Shown here piece after piece: positions 14,599 through 23,392 of a stretch of 64,000 nucleotides of DNA (positions are counted from its first letter, which is position 1; the number at the start of each line of letters is the position of its first letter). Source of the DNA: an uncultured Acetobacteraceae bacterium (GTDB taxonomy: Bacteria; Pseudomonadota; Alphaproteobacteria; Acetobacterales; Acetobacteraceae). The notes under the pieces were generated by a model. It searched no databases, had not been told where the DNA came from, and worked only from the letters and a program-made list of their open reading frames with translations. Both the position numbers and the translations under genes were made by a program. The DNA lies in contig CAIRCM010000167.1 in NCBI GenBank assembly GCA_903877125.1, forward strand, positions 35,932-99,931, written 5' to 3'.

Positions 14599-17400
14599 AT
14601 GAGGCCGGGGCGGCTGGTCCTGGTTCTGTGTTTGCTGTTTCCAGGGGCGCTCCACGCCGATCCGCCGGCTCCGGCGGCGGTGCGCGCCGGCAGTCACGGC
14701 GGATTTGGGCGGATCGTTTTCGACGTTCCCGGCGGCACGCACTATAAGCTGACGCGCGCCGGCGACAGTGTAACGGTCGATTTCGGGGACGGCACCACAC
14801 TACAGGCGCCTCCGGCCTCGCCGCGCAACGTGCGCGCGCTCAAGTCTTCCGGCGGTCAGGCGCAATTCACCGTCACCGCTGGCGCCACGCTGCGGGAGAC
14901 GCGGATCGACGGGCATGTCGTGATCGACGTCCTCGATGCGCGGACTCCGCCCACGCCACCCAAGCCCGCGCCCGAGGCCGCGAAGCCACCGCCCGCCCCG
15001 CCCAAGCCGCCGGTCGAAGCCGCACCGGCCAAGGCGCCCGAACCACCGCCGCCCCCCAAGCCGGTGGCGGAACAACCACCGCCCCCGCCGCCAGCGTTAT
15101 CGTCCCCCACCCAAGACCGGGGCCCGGTCGCACTGCTGGCCGCGCCCGCGCTGCCACCCGAGGGGATCGCGATCACCGTGCCCTTCGCGGCACAAACCGG
15201 CGCGGCGCAGTTTCGTCGTGGGTCGAACGAATATCTGGTGTTCGACGAGCGGCGCCCGATCGATTTCACCTCGCTGCGAGGCAATCCGGTCTTCGGGTCC
15301 GCCGTCGTGCGGGAATTGCCTTCCGGTACTTTGATCGTGCTGCATCCGCCGGCGAACAGCGGCGTGGCGCTGACACGGACACCGCAGGGCTGGCGGGTTT
15401 CGGTCAGGCCATCGGTCACGCCGCCGCGTGCCATTCCGTTCACGCCGAAGGACGATCATCTGGACCTGCCGGCCGAAGCGCCCGGTCAGGTCATCAGCAT
15501 GGCCGATCCGGACACCGGGGCGACCTTGCTGGTCGGCACGCTGCACCGGCCGGGTCAGGCGTTCCCAACCATGCGCCGCGCGCCGGAGTTCACGATGATA
15601 CCGGCCTCGTTGGGGGTGGTTGTCGAGCCGCTCGCGGACAATGTCGCGCTACGCACCGTTCCGGCCGGTTTTCAGATCACCGGCGGGCCGGGCGGCCTGG
15701 CGTTGACCGCGCCTGGTCCGACGACGGAGGCAGGTGCCGCGGCGGCCCATCTGACCCGCCGGTTCCAGCTACCGGCGCAGTCGGCCGAGGCGCTGAAGCA
15801 GGGACTCGCAACTGGGATCTCCGCCACGGCCGCGACCCCGGCGCAGGCCCGCGGCCCGCAACGCCGCGCGGTCGCCAGCGCGATGCTGTCCTTGGGCATG
15901 GGCGCGGAGGCCGAGGCCCAGTTGCGTGCCGCCGCCGAACAGGACCCGAAAGAGGCGGCATCGGCCGATACGGCGGGGCTGACCGCGATTGCGGCGTTGC
16001 TGGCCGATCGACCCGCCGACGCAGCCGGGATCGACGATCCCCGGCTGTCCGGCACGGATGAGATCGCACTTTGGCGCGCGATCCGACAGGCCTCGGCCGA
16101 CGAGCAATCCCGAACCGCCGCGGCCACGTTTGCCACCACCGCGCCGCTGGCACTGCTTTATCCGCCGGGCATTCGGGACCGGATACTTCCGAAGATCGCG
16201 GAAACATTGATTCTTGGCGGGGAAGCGGCGGCGGGGAAGCGGTTGCTCGCGCTTGCCGGCGAGGCACCGGGCCTTGGTTATGCCCGCGCACTGCTGCGTC
16301 AGGCGGATGGCGATGCCCCCGGCGCGCTGGCGGCGTTGGACGCGCTGGCGGAGGGGCACGATCAGCGGGACCGGGCGCGTGCGGCAAGCCGAGCGGTGGA
16401 GTTGCGACTGGCCGGGGGGCAGTTGGACGCGGCGAAGGCTGCCGATGCGTTGGACAAGCTGCGTTACGCTTGGCGCGGCGACCGACGCGAGTTGGTGCTG
16501 CGGGAGCGGATCGCGGATCTGCACCAGAGGGCCGGGGTTTGGCGTGTCGCGCTTTCCGACCTGCGTTCGGCGGCGGCCGATTTTCCCGATCAGGCGCCGG
16601 CGATCCGGACTCATCTGATGGGGATGTTCATCACGCTGCTCTACAGTCAGGCCACGGATGCGTTGTCGCCGCTCGACCTCGTGGCGCTGGTCGACGAGAA
16701 CGCCGATCTGTTCAAATCCATGCCGGCGAACGAGGACCTGCAGACCCGGCTGGCCGACCGGTTGATGGCGTTGGACCTGCCATCCCGCGCCTCGCCGCTG
16801 TTGGAAAAGCTGATCGACGCGGCGACGACCGCTGGGGCGCGGGCCAATTTCGGGGCTCGGCTCGCGACGCTTCGCCTGAACGAGGGCGACGCGGCGGGGG
16901 CGGTGGCGGCGCTGAGCGGCACGGCGGCGCCCGATCTGGAACCGAAGCTCGCCGAGCAGCGGGGGATCATCGCGGCCAACGCGAAGTCTCGTCTGGGCGA
17001 TGCGGCGGGGGCGATCGAGGCGTTGGCCGGGCTGATGGGGCCGGCGGTCGACAACACTCGGGCGTCGGTGAACGAGCGTGCGGGCAACTGGCCGGCGGCG
17101 GTGGAGATTTTGATGCAGATGGCCGGATCCGCGATTCCTCCGGCCGGGGAACTGAACGATGAGCAGCGGCAGCTGGTGCTGCGGCTTGCGACGGCGGAAC
17201 AACGGTCGGGCGACCGCAACGGGCTGGCGGCGCTGCGGGCGACGCTGGATGCCCGACTCGGTTCGGGACCGGTGGCGGATACGATCCGGCTGCTGACGGC
17301 GGACCCTGTTCAGGGCACCGTGGACCTTCCGCGTTCGGAACGGGAAATGGGTCTGGCGAAGGCTGTGCCGGCCGCGATGGCGGCGGTGCGGGCGCCGTAG
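14599..17400 (+). CDS. Exported AMIN-like and helical-repeat (TPR-type) protein of the flagellar operon
   Basis: A 933-residue protein starting 1 bp after the cheZ stop, so it belongs to the fliL-cheZ operon. A signal peptide (residues 1-20, ending ALHA) is followed by a beta-rich AMIN-like domain (about 25-112; GGFGRIVFDVPGG and HVVIDVLDA are typical strands). Then come a Pro-rich linker (about 113-170), a second beta region (175-375) and a long helical solenoid with TPR-like periodicity (about 390-920). AMIN domains target envelope complexes. Large proteins of this layout occur near motility genes in related genomes but have no defined function that I know. It may bridge the peptidoglycan and the motor; this is inference. 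Confidence 0.72.
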   Translation: MRPGRLVLVLCLLFPGALHADPPAPAAVRAGSHGGFGRIVFDVPGGTHYKLTRAGDSVTVDFGDGTTLQAPPASPRNVRALKSSGGQAQFTVTAGATLRETRIDGHVVIDVLDARTPPTPPKPAPEAAKPPPAPPKPPVEAAPAKAPEPPPPPKPVAEQPPPPPPALSSPTQDRGPVALLAAPALPPEGIAITVPFAAQTGAAQFRRGSNEYLVFDERRPIDFTSLRGNPVFGSAVVRELPSGTLIVLHPPANSGVALTRTPQGWRVSVRPSVTPPRAIPFTPKDDHLDLPAEAPGQVISMADPDTGATLLVGTLHRPGQAFPTMRRAPEFTMIPASLGVVVEPLADNVALRTVPAGFQITGGPGGLALTAPGPTTEAGAAAAHLTRRFQLPAQSAEALKQGLATGISATAATPAQARGPQRRAVASAMLSLGMGAEAEAQLRAAAEQDPKEAASADTAGLTAIAALLADRPADAAGIDDPRLSGTDEIALWRAIRQASADEQSRTAAATFATTAPLALLYPPGIRDRILPKIAETLILGGEAAAGKRLLALAGEAPGLGYARALLRQADGDAPGALAALDALAEGHDQRDRARAASRAVELRLAGGQLDAAKAADALDKLRYAWRGDRRELVLRERIADLHQRAGVWRVALSDLRSAAADFPDQAPAIRTHLMGMFITLLYSQATDALSPLDLVALVDENADLFKSMPANEDLQTRLADRLMALDLPSRASPLLEKLIDAATTAGARANFGARLATLRLNEGDAAGAVAALSGTAAPDLEPKLAEQRGIIAANAKSRLGDAAGAIEALAGLMGPAVDNTRASVNERAGNWPAAVEILMQMAGSAIPPAGELNDEQRQLVLRLATAEQRSGDRNGLAALRATLDARLGSGPVADTIRLLTADPVQGTVDLPRSEREMGLAKAVPAAMAAVRAP

Positions 17401-17541
17401 CGAAGTTTTTGAGGATATGGGCAAAATATCACTTGCGTTGCCCCCCCCTTTTCACCATTTTCCGCCGCCTTGGCCCAAGGGGGTGGTTCGGATCTGTCCG
17501 CGCCACCCAACAGGCTGTCTACTGGTAGGAAGGGGTACGGA

Positions 17542-18018
17542 ATGAACGCACTCAGCCCACTGGGGATGGTCTCGGAACTCCCGAGCAGCAACCAGTCTTC
17601 GTCCGATCTTGCTCGGGCACATGTTGAGGAACACTTCGACGAACAGAAGGATTATTTCGTCGAAAAGGACGGCGTGAAATTCGCCGGGACGCATCTGCTG
17701 ATCGACCTGTGGGGCGCCAGCAATCTGGGCGATCCCGCGCATATCGACCGCGCGCTGCGCGAGGCGGCGGAAGCGGCCGGGGCGACGATCCTGCACGGGC
17801 ATTTCCACCATTTCTCGCCCAATGGCGGGGTGAGCGGTGTGCTGGTGCTGGCGGAAAGCCACATCTCGATCCACACGTGGCCGGAACGCGACTTCGCCGC
17901 GATCGACGTGTTCATGTGCGGCGAGTGCAACCCGTACAAGGGTATCCCGGCGCTGAAGGAAGCCTTCAAGCCGTCGTCGATCAACCTTGGCGAACAGCGC
18001 CGCGGTCTGATCGTTTAA
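17542..18018 (+). CDS. speD: S-adenosylmethionine decarboxylase proenzyme
   Basis: A 158-residue proenzyme that makes the aminopropyl donor for spermidine. The self-cleavage site is in LAESHISIHTWPE, with cleavage between Glu105 and Ser106 and Ser106 becoming the pyruvoyl group. The conserved FMCGEC lies at residues 124-129. An N-terminal extension of about 25 residues precedes the family core (GTHLLIDLWG). ATG at 17542 follows AGGAAGGGG. Its partner speE is 109 bp downstream, separated by an inverted-repeat element. Confidence 0.95.
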   Translation: MNALSPLGMVSELPSSNQSSSDLARAHVEEHFDEQKDYFVEKDGVKFAGTHLLIDLWGASNLGDPAHIDRALREAAEAAGATILHGHFHHFSPNGGVSGVLVLAESHISIHTWPERDFAAIDVFMCGECNPYKGIPALKEAFKPSSINLGEQRRGLIV

Positions 18019-18028
18019 TTCTCCTCTC

Positions 18029-18105
18029 GTCATGGCCGGGCCTGCCCCGGCCACCTTTTCCAGCACTGTGCCGCGATCGTTGGCCGGGACAAGCCCGGCC
18101 ATGAC
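18029..18105. repeat. REP/BIME-like inverted repeat between speD and speE
   Basis: Two arms, 18029-18052 (GTCATGGCCGGGCCTGCC...) and 18081-18105, are near-perfect inverted copies, each also partly palindromic around GGCCGGG/CCCGGCC. This has the look of a REP-type intergenic element. It could form a strong hairpin in the speD-speE transcript and alter speE expression. Confidence 0.7.
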
Positions 18106-18126
18106 GGCAAAGTTCGGAGACTCGCC

Positions 18127-18990
18127 ATGACAACCGATAGCTGGATCAACGAATCCCTCTATCCCGACTGGGGCCAGCGCTTCCTCGTTACGCGGGAGCT
18201 GGCGCGGGTGAAGAGCGACTTCCAGGACATCGTGATTTTCGAGAGCTCCTCGCATGGGCGCGTGATGGTGCTGGATGGCGTGATCCAGATCACCGAACGC
18301 GATGAGTTCGTCTATCAGGAGATGCTGACGCATGTGCCATTGCTGGCGCATGGATCGGCGGAGAACGTGCTGATCATCGGCGCGGGGGATGGCGGGGTGC
18401 TGCGGCGGGTGTTGCAGCACAGGAACGTCAAGCGGGCGGTGATGGTCGAGATCGATGGGGAGGTGATTCGCCTCTGCAAGGAGTTCCTGCCGGGCATCGC
18501 TGGCGATGCGTGGAACGATCCGCGCGCGGACGTGATCGTCGGCGACGGGATTGACTATGTGAAGCGCGCGGCGGATGCGTCGTTCGATGCGATCGTGGTG
18601 GATTCCACCGACCCGATCGGGGTCGGCGAGGTTCTGTTCACCGACGAATTCTACAGCAACTGCGCCCGCATCCTGACCGCGAACGGTTTGATCGTGAACC
18701 AGTGCGGCGTGCCGTTCATGCAGGCGGACGAGCTGCGCGAGACCAGCGCCCGGCGCAAACAGTTTTTCCCGCACGTGACGGCTTATGTCGCGGCGGTGCC
18801 AACCTATGTCGGCGGGTTCATGACCTTGGGCTGGGCGGCGAAAAATGCCGATCTGACGACCGTGCCGGTGGCCGACATTCGTGCTCGGGCGGCGGCCGCG
18901 GGTGTTCTGGGGACGACGCGGTATTGGACGCCGGAAATCCACGCCGGCGCGTTCAACCTTCCGCCCTATATCGGCATGCATCTGCCGTAA
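18127..18990 (+). CDS. speE: Spermidine synthase (polyamine aminopropyltransferase)
   Basis: A 287-residue cytosolic enzyme that transfers an aminopropyl group from decarboxylated SAM to putrescine. The N-terminal beta domain contains the substrate-facing VMVLDGVIQITERDEFVYQE. The Rossmann core has IGAGDGGVLR (residues about 82-91), VEIDGEVI and VVDSTDPIG with the catalytic Asp. YVGGFMTLGWAAK near the end is also family-typical. Length and motifs match E. coli SpeE. It forms a polyamine unit with speD. Confidence 0.96.
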   Translation: MTTDSWINESLYPDWGQRFLVTRELARVKSDFQDIVIFESSSHGRVMVLDGVIQITERDEFVYQEMLTHVPLLAHGSAENVLIIGAGDGGVLRRVLQHRNVKRAVMVEIDGEVIRLCKEFLPGIAGDAWNDPRADVIVGDGIDYVKRAADASFDAIVVDSTDPIGVGEVLFTDEFYSNCARILTANGLIVNQCGVPFMQADELRETSARRKQFFPHVTAYVAAVPTYVGGFMTLGWAAKNADLTTVPVADIRARAAAAGVLGTTRYWTPEIHAGAFNLPPYIGMHLP

Positions 18991-19028
18991 GCGGAAGGAT
19001 TGAACGGCCGGCGTGCCGTTCCGCTTTT
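18991..19028 (+). terminator. Probable rho-independent terminator after speE
   Basis: GCGGAA and AACGGC on the left pair with GCCGTTCCGC on the right around a short loop, followed by TTTT. It lies directly after the speE stop and before a convergent gene. The T run is short. Confidence 0.5.
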
Positions 19029-19509
19029 AGAGCGACTTGGGGTTGCCCTTCAGCAGCGTCCAACGCACGCCCTTGCCGTGATCGTCGGTGAAGTTGACGA
19101 TGTCGCCGATCACCTCGATCACGTAGCATTCCTTGTCTTCGCCGGGGAATATGACGCAGACTTTGGTGCCTTCGAGGGCCCATTTACCGGTTTCAAGATC
19201 GGTGCTGCCGGTCAGAGCCTTGACCTTGCCGTCCTGCTCGTAGAATTCGAAATAGTCCTTGCCGTTGACCTTCCCTTGGACGGTGTTTCCGACCACTGCC
19301 GTCCAGGCCGCGAGGCCAGTCAGCTTGGCGGGGGCGGCGGGCGCTGCGGGAGCAGCCGGGGCGGCCGCGGCCGGCGCTGGGGCCGGAGCCGGAGCAGCCG
19401 GTGCCGCTGGGGCGGGAGCAGCAGGCGCATCGGCCGCGAATGCGGATGCCGAAGCGAGAACAGCGGCGGTCGACACAACCGTCGCGAGTAACAACTTACG
19501 AACCACCAT
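19027..19509 (-). CDS. Small secreted protein with Ala/Pro-rich linker
   Basis: A 160-residue exported protein. The signal peptide (residues 1-26, ending ASAFAA) is followed by a low-complexity Ala/Pro linker to about residue 60 and a compact domain of about 100 residues. The domain has the pattern VGNTVQGKVNGKDYFEFY..DG.V and the two cysteines VCVIFPGEDKECYVI, which could form a disulfide. The strand pattern suggests a small beta barrel. I do not recognise a characterised family. The start at 19509 is set by the signal peptide; 37 upstream codons are discarded. It converges on speE. Confidence 0.7.
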   Translation of the reverse strand: MVVRKLLLATVVSTAAVLASASAFAADAPAAPAPAAPAAPAPAPAPAAAAPAAPAAPAAPAKLTGLAAWTAVVGNTVQGKVNGKDYFEFYEQDGKVKALTGSTDLETGKWALEGTKVCVIFPGEDKECYVIEVIGDIVNFTDDHGKGVRWTLLKGNPKSL

Positions 19510-19647
19510 GATGCGATCCCATTTTTGAAGAGCAGATACCCAGGCGTATCCAGCGCGTCTGTTACCCATCGCGCCAATGGCCGTCCAGCGGAACGCGGCC
19601 AAAAAGCGGCCGAATGTCAAAAATTCTTCGCCGCGCCGCCCCCCAGC

Positions 19648-20148
19648 CTACGCCAGCTGAAATGTCTTATGTTTTCGGATATGGGCGGCGAGGCCGCCAT
19701 CGCGGACGATGTTGATCATGACCTTTGGCAGCGGTGCGGCCTGGATCGTGGCGCCGGTTGCGAGATTGCGGCCTGTCCCGGCTTCAAGATCGAACGCCAG
19801 GTCGTCGCCAGTGGAAATGCCGGCGGTATCGCAGATGAACACCGGCAGCCCGATGTTGATGGCGTTTCGGAAGAATATCCGAGCGAAGGACGGTGCGACG
19901 ACGACACCGATGCCGGCGGCCTTGATGACGAGCGGTGCGCCTTCGCGGGAGGAGCCGCAGCCGAAATTCTTGCCCGCGACGAGGATGTCGCCGGGGCGGA
20001 CGCGCTGGCCGAAGCCGGGATCGATGTCCTCCATCAGATGGCGGGTCAGATCGCGCGGGTCGAGCGATGCGGTTTTGTATTTGGAAGCGATGATATAGTC
20101 GGTGTTGATATCGTCGCCGAAGCAGTGGGCGCGTCCCGCGATGTTCAT
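19648..20148 (-). CDS. leuD: Aconitase-family small subunit (3-isopropylmalate dehydratase small subunit-like)
   Basis: A 166-residue swivel-domain subunit. It opens with GRAHCFGDDINTDYII, in which DDINTD is the conserved substrate-binding loop, and carries NFGCGSSREGAP near residues 55-66. It is shorter than enterobacterial LeuD (about 200) and closer to the archaeal-type/homoaconitase-like small subunits. It starts inside the stop of the large-subunit gene (ATGA). The pair could be true isopropylmalate isomerase or a related hydratase such as dimethylmaleate hydratase. The lyase gene next door makes the second reading worth keeping. Confidence 0.85.
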   Translation of the reverse strand: MNIAGRAHCFGDDINTDYIIASKYKTASLDPRDLTRHLMEDIDPGFGQRVRPGDILVAGKNFGCGSSREGAPLVIKAAGIGVVVAPSFARIFFRNAINIGLPVFICDTAGISTGDDLAFDLEAGTGRNLATGATIQAAPLPKVMINIVRDGGLAAHIRKHKTFQLA

Positions 20149-21404
20149 GCCGCGTACTCCCTGGGGTCGGTAATCCATCCGGTCAAAGCCGATGCCGCCG
20201 CGGTGGCGGGGGATGCGAGGTAGATGAAGCTCTCGGCATTGCCCAGCCGGCCCTTGAAGTTGCGGTTGGCGGTGGAGACGATGTTCTCACCCACGTCGGG
20301 CACGGCGAAATGGCACCCGCCTGCGCAACCGGAACATCCCGGCGTGGCAATCACCGCGCCGGCCTGAACCAAAGTCGCGAGCACGCCCGACTGCATCGAG
20401 GCCACCATCGTGTCGCGCGACGACGGCGTTACGATCAGCCGCACGCCGGGGGCGATGTGCTTGCCTTCGAGGATGCGGGCGGCCTCGGCCAGGTCGGAGG
20501 AGCGGGCGGCGTTGCAGGTGCCGATGACGACCTGATGGACTTTGGTGCGGACGAGGTCCTCGATCGCGACGACCTTGTCGACGTTGTGCGGCAGGGCGAT
20601 GCGGGGGGTGAGGGTGGCGGCATCGATGTCCACGATTTGGGCATAGACGGCATCGGGGTCGGCGTTCAGGTGGGACCAGGGGCGTTTCAGGCGGCCATCG
20701 AGCCAGGCTTCGGTTACGGCGTCGGTGCCGATCAGTCCGGCCTTGGCACCCATTTCGATGGCGAGATTGGTGAGGGTGAAGCGGCCGTCCATCGAAAGCG
20801 CGTCGATCGTTGGGCCGGCGAACTCGATCGCGGCATAGTTGGCACCGTCGGCGCCGATGTGTCCGGCGATGGCCAATGCGAGGTCCTTGGCGCCGACGCC
20901 ACGCGGGAGGATACCGGTGCAACGGACGAGGATCGTCTCGGGCACCCGCATCCAAAGCTGGCCGGTGGCCATCGCCGCGGCCATGTCGGTCGAGCCGACG
21001 CCGGTGGTGAAGGCGGCCAGCGCACCGCCGGTGCAACTGTGCGAATCGGATCCGATCGCCAGATCGCCGGGGGCAATGTGGCCGCGTTCGGGCAGGACGA
21101 CATGGCTGATGCCGTCGCCCATTTCATAGAGTTGCACGCCCTGCGCCCGAGCGAAGGCTCGGAGCTTGGTATGCGCGGCAGCGGAGACCGCGTTGGGGCT
21201 GGGGTGGTGATCGAGGAACAGGATGTATTTCGCGGGATCCCAGACCTTGGCGGTGCCCATGGACTCCAGCAACTCCATGGCGAGGGGACGGTTGCCGTCG
21301 TGGGAGTAGGTGAGGTCCAGCGACGCGACGACGATGTCGCCGGCGCGGGCATCCTGGCCGCTTTTGGCGGACAATATCTTCTCGGCGATCGTCTTGCCGG
21401 CCAT
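20145..21404 (-). CDS. leuC: Aconitase-family large subunit (3-isopropylmalate dehydratase large subunit-like)
   Basis: A 419-residue Fe-S hydro-lyase subunit. The three 4Fe-4S ligands are visible: one Cys in VIGTCNAARSSD and two in PGCSGCAGGC, which replace the classical GSCTNGR and PGPCLGG forms. Other marks are FLDHHPSPN and DSHSCTGGALAAF. The length matches the short LeuC/HacA type rather than the 466-residue enterobacterial LeuC. ATG 21404 follows GGGAGA. It overlaps the small subunit and is divergent (77 bp) from an isocitrate lyase-family gene. No leuA or leuB is near, so a role in leucine synthesis is not certain. Confidence 0.85.
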   Translation of the reverse strand: MAGKTIAEKILSAKSGQDARAGDIVVASLDLTYSHDGNRPLAMELLESMGTAKVWDPAKYILFLDHHPSPNAVSAAAHTKLRAFARAQGVQLYEMGDGISHVVLPERGHIAPGDLAIGSDSHSCTGGALAAFTTGVGSTDMAAAMATGQLWMRVPETILVRCTGILPRGVGAKDLALAIAGHIGADGANYAAIEFAGPTIDALSMDGRFTLTNLAIEMGAKAGLIGTDAVTEAWLDGRLKRPWSHLNADPDAVYAQIVDIDAATLTPRIALPHNVDKVVAIEDLVRTKVHQVVIGTCNAARSSDLAEAARILEGKHIAPGVRLIVTPSSRDTMVASMQSGVLATLVQAGAVIATPGCSGCAGGCHFAVPDVGENIVSTANRNFKGRLGNAESFIYLASPATAAASALTGWITDPREYAA

Positions 21405-21481
21405 GGTGTTCTCCCGCATCTGGACCCACGGGAGAGGTTAGCCCTACCATCGCGGCTGGGAAAGCGAGGGGAACAGCGGCC

Positions 21482-22420
21482 ATGCGCAAGACGACACTGT
21501 ATCGGCAATTGATCGATGCCGAGGAAATCCTCGTCCAACCCGGCGTCTATGACGGGTTCAGTGCTCGGCTGTTGCAGCAGATGGGTTTCAAATCGGGCAG
21601 CATTTCCGGCGCGGGGCTGTCGGAGACGACGCTGGGATGGGCCGATGTCGGGATATTGAGCTACGAGGCGAACGTGTCGCGGTCGCGCGCGATCGCGGCG
21701 TGCGTGGATATCCCGCTCAGCGCGGATGCCGACACCGGCTACGGCAACGCGGTCAACGTGTTCTTCACCGTGCGCGGGTTCGAGGCGGCTGGGGTGGACG
21801 GGATCATGCTGGAGGACCAGGTGTCCCCCAAGCGGTGCGGTCACATGGACGGGAAGGAAGTCATTTCCGCCGAAGAGGGCGTCGAAAAAATTCGCGCGGC
21901 CGTCGAGGCTCGGTTTGATCCCGATTTCATTATCAAGGCGCGTACCGATGCGACTGCGACCCATGGGGTCAAGGAGGCCATCCGGCGACTGAATCTTTAT
22001 GCCGAAGCGGGAGCGGATCTGCTGTTCGCGGACGCGATTCTGACGCGGGAAGATATCGCATTGGTTGCGAAAGAGGTCAGCAAGCCGTTGTCGGTGAATA
22101 TGGGGTTCGGGATACGGGCGCGGCCGACCACGCCGCTGATCTGTGCGCGGGAATTACAGGATTTGGGAGTCGCGGTTGCGTCCTATCCGCGGCTGATGAC
22201 CAGTGCCGCGATCATGGGCATGCGCAACGCGCTGGGTGTGCTGAAGCAGTCGGTGGAGGAAGGGCGGGTGATCGAGCGGCCGGAGCTCGCGGTGTCCTTC
22301 CAGGAGATTAACGATCTGATGGGATTGGGGACGATCCGGGAACTGGAACAGAAGTTTCTGACGAAAGCGCAGCTTGAGTCGAAGTATGGGGATCGCGGGG
22401 CGGCTGCCGAGGGGCATTAA
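21482..22420 (+). CDS. Isocitrate lyase/PEP mutase family protein
   Basis: A 312-residue Mg2+-dependent TIM-barrel enzyme of the superfamily that includes methylisocitrate lyase, oxaloacetate decarboxylase and 2,3-dimethylmalate lyase. Key blocks are LSADADTGYGNA (Mg2+-binding aspartates), MLEDQVSPKRCGHMDGKEV with the catalytic loop Cys119, and IKARTDA. The KRCGH loop indicates a C-C lyase rather than a phosphonomutase. It is divergent from the aconitase-type pair and close to an MmgE/PrpD gene. Together these could hydrate and cleave a branched dicarboxylate. The precise substrate is not decided by sequence. Confidence 0.88.
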   Translation: MRKTTLYRQLIDAEEILVQPGVYDGFSARLLQQMGFKSGSISGAGLSETTLGWADVGILSYEANVSRSRAIAACVDIPLSADADTGYGNAVNVFFTVRGFEAAGVDGIMLEDQVSPKRCGHMDGKEVISAEEGVEKIRAAVEARFDPDFIIKARTDATATHGVKEAIRRLNLYAEAGADLLFADAILTREDIALVAKEVSKPLSVNMGFGIRARPTTPLICARELQDLGVAVASYPRLMTSAAIMGMRNALGVLKQSVEEGRVIERPELAVSFQEINDLMGLGTIRELEQKFLTKAQLESKYGDRGAAAEGH

Positions 22421-22501
22421 CGGCGAGGGGCACCTGGCAGAGCAGCGCATCGGCCACGGCGGATGGCGGGGCCGCCGCGGTGCGGCCCCGTTGAGGTCGG
22501 C

Positions 22502-23215
22502 TCAGGTAGCCGCTGGGGTTGGCGGCGGGCCGGTGTGGGGCATTCGTTCTGGAATGGCATAAAATGTCCAGTTCGGCGCGAGGCCCGCGACCACTTCGTT
22601 GTACGCGGCGGCGGCGCGTTGGTAGGCGCGATTGAAGTGGACTATTACCGGCCCCTTCTGTCCGGCGAGGGCCACGGTCAGTTCCCGCCACAGTTGTTGC
22701 CACTGGGGCTGACCTGGGCCGATGCCGAGGTCGGCGCAGATATCGGCGAGGATCAGGCGGACCGGACGGTGGCGAACCATCGCGGCGATTTCCCGGTCGG
22801 TCGGCATGCGGGCGAGGAGCGCGGCATTGTCCTCGGCTTCCGTCAGTTTGGGCTTGGGCGGGGGACGCGAAGGGCGGGCGGCGCGGGGCCGGGGCGGCGG
22901 TTTGGGACCGTCGATCCTGGAGGCAGCGGCGATCACCCGACGTTCGAGCGCATCGGCCAAACGCAGGCCGCGCATCAGGCGGGCGAGAATGACGGAGAGG
23001 TTGAAGGTGCCGAAGGCGTGACCGGTGTCCTGGACTTCGCCGACGGTGAGTTCCTGCGCCTGGATGGCAGCGAGGCGCTTTTGGCCGAAGTCGATGAGGA
23101 TGCGGATGACGGTGAGCAGCCTGTTGGCGAACGACGGCTTCCCGGCCACCGCCGTGTGGGGTGTTTCCCCTGGCGGTGCGGCGTGTTCGGCCGGATTGGT
23201 GGGCGCGTCGGTCAT
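22502..23215 (-). CDS. Hypothetical protein with basic Pro-rich centre
   Basis: A 237-residue protein that I do not recognise. A helical N-terminal half (about residues 30-110) includes LSVILARLMRGLRLADALERRVIAA. A basic Pro/Arg-rich segment with repeated RPP/KPP lies at about 112-132. A helical C-terminal half contains RMPTDREIAAMVRHRPVRL and ends in WTFYAIPERMPHTGPPP. There is no signal peptide or membrane helix. Its composition suggests nucleic-acid or protein binding, but no motif proves this. ATG 23215 is chosen because conservation-like sequence starts there; 68 codons upstream read as non-coding. It is divergent from the MmgE/PrpD gene. Confidence 0.6.
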   Translation of the reverse strand: MTDAPTNPAEHAAPPGETPHTAVAGKPSFANRLLTVIRILIDFGQKRLAAIQAQELTVGEVQDTGHAFGTFNLSVILARLMRGLRLADALERRVIAAASRIDGPKPPPRPRAARPSRPPPKPKLTEAEDNAALLARMPTDREIAAMVRHRPVRLILADICADLGIGPGQPQWQQLWRELTVALAGQKGPVIVHFNRAYQRAAAAYNEVVAGLAPNWTFYAIPERMPHTGPPPTPAAT

Positions 23216-23392
23216 GAACAAAACATGAACTATCGGACCCGTGTTGTCAAGATAATTTTTCAACCTCCGGTTGGTATGAGGTGACAATCCCTTGGGTTGG
23301 CGGTTGGGATGGCGACGGGCTACATCGTTGGACACTGACGATGACCCGCCGGCCGGAGACTCCGAGCCGGCATATGCCTGAAGGACAAGGCC

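Noticed and set aside
18991..19028. Riboswitch or regulatory RNA after speE
   Set aside because: The hairpin plus T run is better explained as a terminator between convergent genes.
19259..19528. Ala/Gly-rich plus-strand open frame of 89 codons
   Set aside because: It is the antisense of the Ala/Pro linker in the secreted protein gene.
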